Positions 53,530 to 64,000 of a DNA stretch of 64,000 nt are shown piece by piece. The notes under the pieces were generated by a model, which ran no database searches, was not told where the DNA came from, and was given only the letters and a program-made list of their open reading frames with translations. Every line of letters starts with the position of its first letter. Within the stretch, counting starts at the first letter, position 1. Origin of the DNA: Aplectana chamaeleonis. Its lineage: Eukaryota; Nematoda; Chromadorea; Rhabditida; Cosmocercidae. A program made the translations under genes and the position numbers. Location: the NCBI GenBank assembly GCA_029168955.1, contig JAPDOI010000121.1, positions 868,001-932,000 on the forward strand, read 5' to 3'.

Positions 53530-55425
53530 GGCTCGTCCGCGGCGGCAGATGAGCTTTCCGGACGGTCCGCGGCGCTTGGCGGCTGATCCGCGGCTCGATT
53601 GATAGTGGGACGGTCAAACGGCCGATCCGCGGCGCTGTTTGTTCTCGAGGGGGTGGCTCCGGGGCGCACCGCCAATCCACCATCTCAATACTGATCGATG
53701 AAAAGCAGCCACATATATTTTTGAGTTGTTTTTGGATTGAACGACTCCACCACCTCATTCCCCGCAGTCTTAGACAATTTTCCAGCCGCTGACTTCGACT
53801 TTATCGTATTTGTAACTTCTTCAAACCGTTATATCTACATGCACGCTAATTATTCTTTCTAGATGCCATCGCAACAACTTCTAGGGCAGAAAAAATTCCC
53901 GATGGTAAGTAAATTTTCATATTCTCGTTCATTTTTGAGATTCTCTTCTGATTTTGTTTTTTTTCTCATTCAAATAATTTTCATGATTGTTTGGTTTGGT
54001 AATTCTCCTCATGTTTTTTTTTCAAGAATAGTTCCGGTTTGATACCGACTTTGATCGATTTCGGCATGAAACCAGATCTACCCTAGAAAACCAAACAATC
54101 ATATAAATCACTGGAATGTAAGGAAGGAAAAAAAAAGAGAGAATTACAAAAATAAACGTGAAAATGAAAAATTACCTACCACCGTGAATTTTCTCCCTAG
54201 AAGTTGTTGCGGGCCGATCTGGAAGGATACAATTGGTGTGCAGGTAGATATAATACTTTAATATATGAAGAAACACAGAAGAACGGGTTTGGTCACAGAA
54301 GCCAAGAAAATTGAAGAAAATGAAAAAAAAAACACCTACAATCAGCTTATCGGCTACGGCGCCGGAATATCGTCCGGCTCGAGCGCATGCGGCCGCGAAG
54401 CGTCTCAATACGCAATTGCGGAGGGGACGCAGAGGAGTGGAATTTGACGCAGAGAAGCACAGTACATGAACTCTGTTTCCATCGAGTGGGATATTCTAGT
54501 AGAGCACCACTCCCAATTAGATGGAAACAGTCAGTTCGCCCACCCCCAATCGACTCATTGGCCGTGAGACAGATTTCGGCATTGTTGCACGCTCTTCGCG
54601 CTAGCGTTCTTATCTCCTCAGAAAGCATCAGTATCACAATTTCGCAGGGTTGCTCTACCGTACGACTTATTTTCAGAGGTAGAACAGCTCAATTTACATG
54701 TAGAACTGGTTTCGATGTGCATTCGTAGACTTGTTCAGTTTATGGCATATTGCAATGCATGCCCATGGTAACACAAACAACTGATTGTGCAATAACTATG
54801 TGTTACAGGTCTTCAGTCTAAACTAATATTACAAAGTTGTTGCTTAAGAGTCATAAAATATGAGCTCTCGATTTCGAGAATTTAAAGCTCATGATCATAC
54901 ATTAATCATTTGTTCATAATCATAATTATACATCACCGATGTCTAAAAGATTGCAATAAAATATAATATTTTCACAATACTTCAGCGATACATGTCACAG
55001 TTGTACAGCTAAACTATCGAAACCAGTTATGCATGTTAGTCGAGCTGTTCTACTCTTGAAATAAGCTCTTACGATGGAGAAATCCTGCAAAATTGTGATA
55101 TTGAGGCTTCCTGAGGAGTATGGAATGCTAGCGCGAAAAGCGTACTCCAATGCCAAAATCTGTCCCACGGCCAATGAGTCGGTTGGGGTGGGCTGGATAA
55201 CAATATTCAAAAGGACTGTCCGCGGCGGCTCTCAGGACGGTCCACGGCGGCTGTCAGGACGATCCGCGGCGCCTGCAGGACGATCCGCGGCGCCTGCAGG
55301 ACGATCCGCGGCGCTGGCAAGATGGTCCGCGGCGCATTGCCGGCGCATCCGCGGCTTCGGTGAAGGATCGTCCGGTCGTCGGCCGCGGACGATCCTGCAA
55401 AAGCGCCGCGGATCGTCCTTGGACT
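53530..55425. repeat. Large inverted structure capped by CCGCGG-rich clusters
   Basis: Two clusters of the motif GATCCGCGGCGC or GGTCCGCGGCGC lie at 53530-53635 and 55218-55420. Between them a pair of inverted arms of about 185 bp (54531-54715 and 55018-55205) shares CGACTCATTGGCCGTGAGAC versus CGACTCATTGGCCGTGGGAC and TAGAACAGCTC. The loop is A/T-rich. The whole looks like a foldback transposon with satellite-like ends, though outer termini were not resolved. Confidence 0.6.
55218..55425 (+). repeat. 21-bp GC-rich minisatellite, about 7 units
   Basis: Successive units such as GACGATCCGCGGCGCCTGCA then G; two consecutive units at 55259-55300 are identical and the others drift. CCGCGG occurs in nearly every unit. 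The right end (GGCCGCGGACGATCCTGC) is in opposite orientation, creating local hairpins. Confidence 0.8.
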
Positions 55426-55530
55426 TCTCTGAGTATGCGCTACCCGCCCTGTGTGGAGAAGACCTAACCCTAACACTGGTAAGTTTTAAATCTTTGGTGT
55501 GTCATACAGTATACAATTAGTGCAGTGTGT

Positions 55531-55678
55531 GGGACAAGGGCTCTCTACGCGCCGAGGGAGGAGTTGTCTCACCTTCTGCGGCTCTAATTCCGCTCGGGAC
55601 CACTTCGCTTGAATTGTGACGTGTCGAACTGTAGAAACGGCACAACTCTTACCTATGTGTGTAGAGAGCCCCTATCCC
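55531..55678. mobile_element. MITE, family GGGATAGGG, copy 2
   Basis: GGGACAAGGGCTCTCTACGC at the left and GTGTGTAGAGAGCCCCTATC then CC at the right. It has the same length class and order as 36546-36696. Confidence 0.7.
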
Positions 55679-56677
55679 GAAGTGTGCTGCTGCACAGCGC
55701 TATGAGTACTGTTGAACGGTCTGTGAATCACATTCAGAACTTTAACGTTTAAATATGAACCCTATCAAGCAAAATCTTCCTGGATAATACTCCTCATCTG
55801 GATCCTTAATTTCTTTTTATATCTGAGAAAAGGTTGTTGCTAAGAAAGTTATCAAAAATGGACGCTAAGGACGCGAAAACACTCCCCAGCTCGTCTTCTG
55901 ACCATGTCCTACAAGCGGTGGTGTACAAAGCCGAGTTAGATTCCTGCCCAAGATCAAACAAACCTTCCATCTTGTAGGAGGCGATAGATTGGTACCAGAG
56001 TCACCTGCAAAGATGAAACCCTGGCTCGAAAGTCGGCTGGACTCCACAAGCCAAATTTTGAGCCCGCAGCGTTTTCAAGTCACCAGGATTACGAAGTTGA
56101 ATGGGAGGCGAGTCGAGGAGGGCGCAAAGCCCTTGGCTATACATTTTCTGTGCTGTTTCGGTAATGGTATCTAGATTGATAAGAACAGCTCGGCTAAGCT
56201 CAAGATTTCGGAATCACAGGCCATTCGCTCCTGCCTGCCTAAGATATCTACTTTTGTTTTTTCGCTTTCCAACTGTGTTTTTTCGAGAGACTGCCTTTTC
56301 CATTCCCGTTTGCCATGTTGTATAATTCAAACATCGAGTTAACGCTGTGTTTCTGTTTTCTTTTCTTTTCCCTCGCAGATAGTTTTCCAATGATCAAATA
56401 CTCCCACTACTAGAAAATGCTTTTCCGCTCTACTAACTAGCCGTAGTACTTTTCTCCGCTACCTCAACAAAAACAAAAGGCGATTGCGATTAAACGATAG
56501 TCTAGTGCGAGGAATATGTGTCAAAAACAATTATGTTAGCTGTGACTATTCGAAAATATTTTCTTACACGAGGTTTTATTGCCCAGGTGTTCGGACATCT
56601 TTTGAGCAAATGAAAGCGAACGGAAGAAATTTCGAGGAATCTCGAACAATCTTTTTCATTTCGTCGTTGCACAACTA
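55679..56677. other. Stretch without a supported gene
   Basis: No bounded repeat or exon recognised; T-rich near 56240-56400. Confidence 0.35.
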
Positions 56678-56906
56678 CAGTCTGTCCAAATGGGACTCTC
56701 CGCCCAAGCGGTTCGGCGTGCGTGTCAAGCGTCCATATGGGAAGCCATTTTCCAGACAAGCCTTCCCACAGCTGCGAACAGCTGACTGGGATACTCTTCA
56801 CCATTTGTCTATCACTCCTGCTAATCCATCAAAAAGTCCTACAAACGTCTTTACGGCGGCCGCTCGACACCGACCGCGTGGGCGGACAATCTCATCGGAC
56901 AGACTT
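56678..56906. mobile_element. TA-1 MITE, copy 5
   Basis: CAGTCTGTCCAAATGGGACT then CTCCGCCCAAGCGG follows TA 56676-56677. The right end (complement AAGTCTGTCCGATGAGATTG then TCCGCCCACGCGG) precedes TA 56907-56908. The 208-codon open frame at 56484-57110 crosses this element and is not regarded as a gene. Confidence 0.82.
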
Positions 56907-57164
56907 TATGCACACTATTCTCCAACACAACTGCTAAACTCAAAAAAAAAACCAAACTGGCAGTTAGCGACAAAGGCGGCTTCAGACCATAGCTCGCCTA
57001 AAACCGCTTCGTTTCTAGCTTGGAAAGGATCAAATCGTTTAGCATGCCGTGATCTGTTGAACCATACGAGAATATTTCAAAAAATCTCAGTGAAACCTCA
57101 CATTATGTAGTCTAGCTAGTTTGAGTGCCGACAATGCCTGAAACCGCAGATGGTGTGTTTTAGT

Positions 57165-57310
57165 TTCCGTCCTTATCAGAACAAATTCCGGTCCACTGTG
57201 GCGGACAAACGCTGTTGCAATACGCAACGCGATGAAACGCGTGCTGAGATGAAGGTTAATCGTGTCGGGAACACGTGGTCCCACCACGACTGTCTTCAAC
57301 AGCGGCGTCG
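57165..57310 (+). repeat. Relic repeat H, copy 3
   Basis: TCCGTCCTTATCAGAACAAA then TTCCGGTCCACTGTGGCGGA aligns by eye with 6955-7100. Continues to ACACGTGGTCCCACCACGAC, the counterpart of TACTGGGACCACGAG. Confidence 0.45.
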
Positions 57311-57879
57311 CGGTACCGTTATCAGTAAAAGAACGAACTTGTAGTCAGTTCTAGAAACTAACGTGCACTTGAAATTTGTTTTGGACTTTCACTTGGTTCA
57401 ATAGGTCACGGGATGACTAACTAAGCCTATCGTGCGACGTTTATAGCATTGCTTCACTCCGCGTAATCCTGCAGCGCGCGAGAGCAGCTGTGGGTCTCAG
57501 GCTGATGGGTGTACCCAGGTTTTGTGGATTCCGTCTCTTTTATTCAATGTCGCGGTATTCTAGAAACCAGGATGCGCATTACCCATTAGCGGACGCTAGC
57601 TTAAACTGCCAAAAATCAGGATGCAGGTGGCGAGCATGGCCGCATTACTGACAGCGCGACCAAAGTTTTGGAAGGAGATCCGGGTCAGGGTTCAGCACGG
57701 CTTTGCGATGATGTCCGAGAAGTACTACCCTCCCTTGCAGGACTTCTGTGTTACTACCCCCCTCCCCCCACATGCCGTGTCATAAATTATTCATTCAGGC
57801 TCAGGAGCGGATTATTGTACATAGTTGTGAAATTCAAGAACGTAACATGAAAAAAGTGGAACAATAGTACACATTGCGT
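57311..57879. other. Stretch without a supported gene
   Basis: No recognisable element or exon. Confidence 0.35.
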
Positions 57880-58335
57880 CTAAAATTCAAAGCTAAATGG
57901 CTTCTCCCCCGCAAGGCGTTTGGAACTCAGCAGAACAGAAGGAATAGGCAGCGGCGTTATATAGAGATCGAGAGAAATGAAGATAGACCTTGCTCGGCGA
58001 AAGAACGAAACGGCTATCGTGTTGACTTTCGGAGCTGCATATGAGACTTTAATGACCAACCGCAGCAATTTTGACTCGTTTTTGCTTCCTTCGGCAACGT
58101 TGGCTTTCCAGTGAAGACCGTACGATTCTATTAGCTCTACTATCTCAGCCAGTTTGCCGCCACCTTCGCTATTTCAAACAATTCATACATTTTTGACCCA
58201 ATACGGAAAGAACCGCTAAACCTTTTTATCAATCGAGTTTTTTACGGGTTTCTTCGTCTGCTCTCAATATCAGCCGCTCCAAACCTTCGAGTTGTACAAC
58301 GAAATTCGTATCGTTTTCGGGAGTGCATGCTGGCT
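57880..58335. mobile_element. TTAA-C-like MITE, diverged
   Basis: The right half follows the C layout: CCAGTGAAGACCGTACGATT, ACTATCTCAGCCAGTTTGCC, AATACGGAAAGAACCGCTAA. Ends GGGAGTGCATGCTGGCT before TTAA 58336-58339. The left boundary near 57880 is approximate. Confidence 0.55.
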
Positions 58336-58346
58336 TTAATATACTA

Positions 58347-59136
58347 CAATACCCGCGCTAAGTTTTGTAAAAACGGGGAGCGTTTCCCAAACTTGGCAAA
58401 AAAGCGTACGATGCTTTTAACTTTGTTGAATGAAGACGTTTTTGGATTCTAAAAACGCTATCATATTCACAGCTCGAATTCCTACCTAATAACATGCTTT
58501 GTGGACCGAAGTTCCCTAAAATAGCTTTGTTTTTGAGCAAAATTGTTTTTGCGGTCGTTTCACAAAAACGTCGCGCGCGGCAAAGTGCGGCGAAACTTCG
58601 AGTAGTAATTGTACAAGTAATAGAAGAGCAATCTCTACGTTTCCGTCGTGAATTAGACGGGAGTGGGGCTATCTCGAGATCTGTGCAGATGGAATTTCCG
58701 AAATCCTTCATTAATCGGTCTGGGGCTTTCGCAACAAAAGCTCGACTTTCAGGAAGCTCCCGAGAGTGTTTAAAAAAGGATTTCGAAAATTCAATCTGCA
58801 CGGATGTCGAGATAGCCCCAATTTCATCCAATTCACGAAGAAAACATAGAGATTGCTCTTCTATGACTCGTAAAATTACTACTAAAAGTTTCGCCGCACT
58901 TTTCCGCGCGCGACGTTTCTGTGAAACGACCGCAAAAACAATTTTACTCGAAAACATGACGATTTTTGGGAACTTTGGTTCAAAAGGCACATTATTATGA
59001 AGGAATTCGAACTGTGAATATGATAGGGTTTTCAGAATCCAAAAATGTCTTCGTTCAAAAAAGTTACTTGCATCGGACGCTTTTTTGCCAAGTTTGGCAA
59101 GGGCTCCCCGTTTTTTCAAAACTTAGCGCGGGTATT
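58347..59136. mobile_element. TA-flanked full palindrome (family PAL), copy 2
   Basis: CAATACCCGCGCTAAGTTTT at both ends (inverted) lies between TA at 58345-58346 and 59137-59138. The arms match by eye almost to the centre: translating each strand gives the same peptide-like string (for example FAVVSQKRRAR on both). The long frames (253 codons minus, 168 codons plus) are therefore one sequence read from each arm. That both arms remain open in this frame hints at recent amplification or an ancestral coding arm. Confidence 0.88.
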
Positions 59137-60544
59137 GTACATACTTCACTGCAGTGTAATGCGTGTGAAGGGGTTTGGCAGCCTTCACATGGCAAGTGCG
59201 ACTGCATGATGTACGATTTGGATAGAAAGGTTTGTAAATGCGTAGTGGTGATCGGAACGCTGACTTGCAAGGTGAAACCAAAGGTTCAAAAATTAAAATG
59301 TTTTTTTCTCAACACTGAATTCATGTACTCGATTTTCTTGCTCCAGGAGGAAACTTTAGAATTACACGCCTCGATGAATATGTATGTAGAATTGCTTTTT
59401 CTGACACATTGAAAAAAACTAGAAATTGGAGTGGTGCGAAATGTGCTTAGAATTCAAGTATTTCCATTGAAGGTTGGACTACATACATATCTCAATACGT
59501 AATTCAGAATTGTAGAATCACGTGAACGAATGAACCTTCAACTGCAACTGAAATACAACTTCATCTTACCCACTAGTACTCAATCACTTGCGATAATCCG
59601 AAACTCTCATATCCCACCTCTTCCCAAGAAACAGTAAGAAGAGGCTTGGAAAACATTCAAAACCTTGTTTTCCTCGAGGTTTTCGGAAAGATTAGGAACT
59701 TTGAGACCGATAGTCACACAGACAATGCGCTACACAGGTGAATGAATAATGAGGCAGCTACAGCGAATTCTGTGTTTTCAGTTGTACAAAGGTGTTGTTT
59801 ATGAATCAAGAAATTTGAATTTGATACTTCGAGGAAATTCGCGGATTGCGTCTGGTCACAATATGCCACGGCGACCACGAATGTAATCCTATTTGTTATA
59901 TTCTCAGCCCAAGTTCCACTAAATGATCAACAATCCCACCTAATTGCCTTCATAAGAGTGGAGCTTGAGACTCCTCAGAGTAACATGACGAGCCTGAAAA
60001 ATGATGCCTTTTGATGAAGAACGACATACGGCTACGATCTTCGCGCTTTTTGGTCATTAAACGAGGATGTCACATGCATTATGGACCATCATAAAACATC
60101 CTAAATATGAAGCTGATGCCCGCAAGTTCACTTCGGGAAAAACAAGTGAGGCTATCTCGAGCCTACACTATCGAGAGCTTTGAGCGGAAGAACCATCGTA
60201 AAAGATTCGGTGAAATCTATCTACCAGTCGTGGTAGTTTTTTTCACTTGAGGTTAGGGCGCTTTCGATCTGAAGGATAGGCAGAACATGATAGGCAATAA
60301 CATCCTTCAATCAATAAGTACCCAAGCCAGCATTGAAAAGTATGGCTTTAGTTTGTGATGAATGAATCCTGCAGAAAATACAGTCTCAGGCGATTTTTCC
60401 CCGCAACCTGTTGCCTAGCCAGAACTCTTTTCGAAGTGATCATAAGAATTCCCTTGCCACCAATATGTAGGTATGATCGATGCGAAACTTTTGACGGGGC
60501 GATGTTTTGTGCAGAGGATATAGAAACATCCCGTCTCATACGTA
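59137..60544. other. Stretch without a supported gene
   Basis: No bounded repeat, RNA gene or splice-supported exon recognised. Confidence 0.35.
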
Positions 60545-60810
60545 AGGTGTGTCCGAATGAGAATGGCGGCACATGCGGCCGGCGTGCTTGGCAGGCGGCC
60601 GTTGCGTTCGCCGCTCTCGGACGAGCATGCGAAAAGTTCCCACCGCCATCGACTACGAACGGGGCCGGCACCGGCTGGCAGCAAGCACTGCGCCGATCAA
60701 TCAGCTCTGGCCGTCGTTGGAATCCAACACTCTTCCGCGAGCGGCACATGCGATGGCCGCCTGCCAAGCACGCGGGGCGCGTGGGCGGACAGACTCATTC
60801 GGCCACACTT
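60545..60810. mobile_element. TA-1 MITE, copy 2
   Basis: AGGTGTGTCCGAATGAGAAT follows TA 60543-60544. The right end (complement AAGTGTGGCCGAATGAGTCT) precedes TA 60811-60812. It is near-identical to 3377-3651 through the left two thirds. The right arm is of the GTCCGCCCACGCG type seen in copies 4 and 5, so this copy joins two variants. Confidence 0.87.
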
Positions 60811-61044
60811 TAGTCATCCAGAGACGCAGAGTATACCAACCCTCGATCTATGCCGCGTTGACTGCACGCATTTCTGCACACCTTAAATTTGTTGGTTTTT
60901 CCTTGGTGTGAACTCGGTGGTTGCCCATAACATCTGTTTCTGATTGAAAGTCAGCAAAGAGTAAGAGCACTGCAATATACTATCCGCGGACAGTTTACCT
61001 ACCATCGACGCGACCTTCCACACGGTGTCTGTGCACGGTAGATG

Positions 61045-61257
61045 AAGCAAGTCCAAATGAAACCGTCCGCTCACGCATTGGTTGATGGGCCATCGCGAAG
61101 GCGTCTTTCGGACATGTGAATCGATGAACAGGAGTGGATAATATTTCAGTCAACTTTACCTCAGTCATGGGAAGACTCGCTTGAAAAATGGCTTCGTAAC
61201 TGCTGTTCCACACGAGCGCTAGCCGCGTGGACGGACAGACTCATTCGGACAGAATTT
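61045..61257. mobile_element. TA-1 MITE, copy 3 (diverged)
   Basis: The left AAGCAAGTCCAAATGAAACC then GTCCGCTCACGC and the right (complement AATTCTGTCCGAATGAGTCT then GTCCGTCCACGCGG) match the family. TA follows at 61258-61259, but the left TA is lost. Confidence 0.7.
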
Positions 61258-61320
61258 ACTCAGGTAAAACTAGTTGTTGAGACTCAGATGAGAAGTTGTC
61301 CTGCAATCGTACGAACACAA

Positions 61321-61430
61321 GACAACTTTCGCAGACTGGAGAATCCTGGACAACTTTTCGCCCAATTCTCGACAATCTCCGACAACTTCTCGACCAAGAT
61401 CCGACAACTTTTTGCCCGATTCTCGACAGT
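61321..61430 (+). repeat. GACAACTT tandem repeat
   Basis: GACAACTT recurs at 61321, 61349, 61381 and 61403. The longer block TTTCGCCCAATTCTCGACAA recurs as TTTTGCCCGATTCTCGACAG 54 bp later, so the array is a degenerate 54-bp dimer of about 27-bp units. Confidence 0.7.
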
Positions 61431-61706
61431 TAATACACAGTTATACACATGTACAACTGTATGTACTGACCAAATATTGGGGCTCCTGCTCAAGCGTTGA
61501 TTTCAACGGTTGGTGAAGCCATCGTAGATGGTTTCACACCACTTCGTTTGGCGAATTCCACAACTTCGCTAGCTTCGTCGACGTCCGCCAGATTCAAACT
61601 GTGCATCGTATATGCTTTGGGTCTACAAATTCGTTCAACATGGGCCGCTATTGGCCTTGGCAGCACCACTGCGCTATCAGTGTGGCGATCTTCGGAAGTA
61701 CTCTAA

Positions 61707-61970
61707 GATGGTGAAAGATTGTGTAGAGAGTAAATCCACCACGCTGGACTCAAAAATCCTACTCTCGTGGATGCTAGTTTTCAAAATTGTCGACTTCCGG
61801 GGGGACCACACCTGAGAAAGGTGTGAGCCATTATACTGCACCGGTGTTCAGCCTCCATCTTAGGCGGTGAAAGTTTGTATATAGGGTAAATCGACCCCGG
61901 TCGGCTCAAATATCCGACTCTAGCGACCCATACTTTGCAAAATGTGGACTTCCGGCGGGTCCACACCTGC
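61707..61970 (+). repeat. 156-bp-period direct duplication
   Basis: GGTGAAAGATTGTGTAGAGA at 61710 and GGTGAAAGTTTGTATATAGG at 61866 begin two copies of about 108 bp that end GACCACACCTG and GTCCACACCTG. Matched internal blocks include AAATCC/AAATCG and GTCGACTTCCGG/GTGGACTTCCGG. Confidence 0.65.
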
Positions 61971-64000
61971 AGCCAGCGGCCAAAGCGCAATGTATATTCA
62001 AATTTCATCTGAAAAACTACTCCTGACGGTTTTTACTCACACATGGGATGGTCCAATCGGTCTTCCTCCTAGAACCAGGCCCTCCCTCCTACCCCTCTGG
62101 AGCTCAGACCTCCCCTGTGGGGGCCCACACTCGCGCCGAACCCTGTTTGTGTCACATCTATCCAGGCAATGACGGAGAAATCGCCTTGGTATAGAATATT
62201 GTACATCATAATAATGCTAAACAATCATTGCAAGGTTTAGAGTTGCATATTTCGGTCAGAACTGAATCAATCGAGATTTATTCGAAAGAACAAACTTAAT
62301 TTCGAACGTTGTTCTGATCCTTTTTGGGTAACCTCTTGAATAATATATTTTAAATCCGACTGCTGCAACTACCGATCATCGAAAAAAAGATCAGTACTTG
62401 AAAGCTCGGAAACTTTCGAAACTCTTTAACTTGAAAATCCCATGTTTTGGTATGTTCGCTATTCTCAGGAGATGAAAATTCGAAAAAAAATGAGTTTGGT
62501 ATTCAACAATTTCCTAAAATTCTAGCCTAGCGAATGAACGAGACGCGATCATTTGCGGCTACCCTTGCGGCGTTCGTGACACCTCCAGTCCTCGATGTTT
62601 CGATCGCAAACGACGATCTACAGCCGCGGCCCCGTCCATTCACCAGACCAAATTTTCCGAGGCGGGCATACATCTGTGAGATGCTGAGCCGCGGCGTGAG
62701 CAACCAAGAGTGAGCAACCTTTATGGATACCACAACAAAAAGGTTGCTAGAGGTTCAACGTCATCGTCGTGGTTTAGTGATACGACACAAAACCATTATG
62801 AAGTTTATCCTGTTCGTCGAGAGTTTGAGGTGGTGTTTGAGAAGAAATTTGCCGCCGAAGTAATGAAAAAGTCCTTCATCGATACTTCATGTTATTCCTC
62901 TACAACGGGGTCGTTACAGAGGTAGAGTTAGGGTCGTTCCCGTTGGGGCCGATGTGTCGCTTATACTCGTCCCATCAAGTAGATTTGCCCATTCCAGATT
63001 CAGTATAGGAATGTCGTCTTCTTGAGGACTGGTACACAACGTTGGGCTGGAACCTGTTTGATCTGATTACATGTATTTGGTCGCCGAGCATTTCTTGCTC
63101 TGTGATGGCCACATCTCAGAGGCCTCAGTGGCCTTATGGCAAGGGGCAACATTGTATCAAACACCCTCTAGGATGGAAGAGACACTCAATAAGTTCTCAT
63201 TCTCAGCAGCGGTGGACGGAAATTCTCATTTCTGCTTTTTTTAGTGTTCTGCAATACTAGCAAAGTACCCTTCATGACAGCTGCGTGAGCGTGAACATTC
63301 ACAAAAAAATATTTTCTATTAAATTGTTGCGTAGGCTTAGGAAGCAAGGACGACTTTTCTGTTTTTATATCACTTTTATAATTAAAAGGAAAAATGCAGA
63401 TGGTTAATGAGATACAGCTGTATGATGTGGCTATATTTCGGTGTAGAGGGAAATAATTCAGACTCTCAAAAAAAGATTTCCAGGTAAAAGGGACGAGTTC
63501 TCCGTGTAGCTATTAAAATTTAAGCCAATTTTCTTCCTCTGATTACCTTGTCTCGTCTGAAGTTGGTGTTTGCGGTTGAATATTTGGAGGACGAGCATGG
63601 CATTCCTCCCAGGAGAATTCGCCCATGGATATCCCAGACTAAACAAAAAGCAGACAACGACAGTGTTTTCTCTTTCGAGTTGAAAAATTCTCTTTGCAGT
63701 GGACAACTTTTTTCCCGCGAGCGGCTAGAGAGCAGCCGAATTTAGGTGAAGGGTTGTCGAAGTACGACTTTGTACTTAGAGGAAACAAACTTGATTTCGG
63801 CGGAAAACGACCTCCCGCTGTCATAGTGTACCTATTAATTGGGTCACTCATGAATTGTTAAAGAAAGTCGCCTAACACGAATTTCCTTCGAAACTTCCAA
63901 GGCAATATAACGAAGCTAATAGTTTGAGCCTACGGTAGCTAATAGTTCGTGTATGCGTGTGACGTAACCCTTAACAGGAATCAGTGGGAATTATTCAAGT
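61971..64000. other. Right-edge stretch with weak coding-like frames
   Basis: The segment at 62605-62660 resembles the small TA MITE at 10945-11057. Two plus-strand frames (62740-62925, 63548-63745) have mixed codon use but no recognised family. Otherwise A/T-rich with no bounded repeats. Confidence 0.35.
62740..62925 (+). CDS. Candidate exon or fragment, unrecognised
   Basis: The open frame VARGSTSSSWFSDTTQNHYE continues with an acidic/basic segment (RREFEVVFEKKFAAEVMKKS) to TAG 62923-62925. A donor-like CAGAG/GTAGAG overlaps the stop. Composition looks coding, but no start, acceptor or family could be fixed. It could be a transposase fragment or the edge of a host gene. Confidence 0.22.
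   Translation, partial: KVARGSTSSSWFSDTTQNHYEVYPVRREFEVVFEKKFAAEVMKKSFIDTSCYSSTTGSLQR

Noticed and set aside
56484..57110. 208-codon plus-strand open frame as a gene
   Set aside because: It runs through a TA-1 MITE with clear termini and changes character at the element borders; no recognisable domain.
58358..59119. 253-codon minus-strand open frame as a gene
   Set aside because: It spans a TA-flanked palindrome, and the opposite strand gives essentially the same peptide; no start context, splice signals or protein family.

Overview
The window is eukaryotic, gene-poor, repeat-rich DNA, most likely from a parasitic clade V (strongylid, hookworm-like) nematode. That placement is inferred from three things: a recognisable nematode orcokinin neuropeptide gene (nlp-15 type), short exons bounded by nematode-style TTTTCAG acceptors and GTAAG/GTGAG donors, and a dense load of small TTAA-flanked inverted-repeat elements. 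No tRNA or rRNA gene, CRISPR array or bacterial-type gene was recognised.

The one gene I can identify lies on the minus strand from about 40.84 kb to 3.16 kb and continues off the left edge. Exon 1 encodes a signal peptide (40784-40843). Exon 2 finishes the prepro segment with an RQKR cleavage site and starts the first peptide (21119-21169). Exons 3-5 (20696-20740, 18524-18571, 3156-3203) are 45-48 bp phase-0 cassettes. Each carries the C-terminal half of one orcokinin, a KR site, and the N-terminal half of the next. The predicted peptides are AFDAFAGDFSGFD, AFDSLAGTGFGAFD and AFDSLAGQGFGGFN, plus an incomplete AFDSL. The largest introns are about 20 kb and 15 kb and are packed with transposon relics.

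Much of the rest is non-autonomous DNA transposons, recognisable by terminal inverted repeats and target-site duplications. (1) A large TTAA superfamily (piggyBac-like target, TIR beginning AGGCA) has at least six subfamilies; four members lie end to end between 4043 and 6119. (2) Two hAT-like elements (12044-14363, 24272-25760) have perfect 8-bp duplications. (3) TAA/TTA-flanked Harbinger-like elements lie at 7867, 8875, 23283, 48145 and 50218. (4) TA-flanked mariner-like MITEs and foldbacks include five copies of one family and two near-complete 790-bp palindromes. A three-level nest (TTAA-B containing a hAT, containing a palindrome) occupies 11654-14525.

Right of 41 kb, upstream of the neuropeptide gene, are more nested elements, GC-rich minisatellite and foldback DNA (53.5-55.4 kb) and a few coding-like open frames with plausible splice sites but no recognisable family. 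Most longer open frames in the window are by-products of palindromes or repeats and are not reported as genes.
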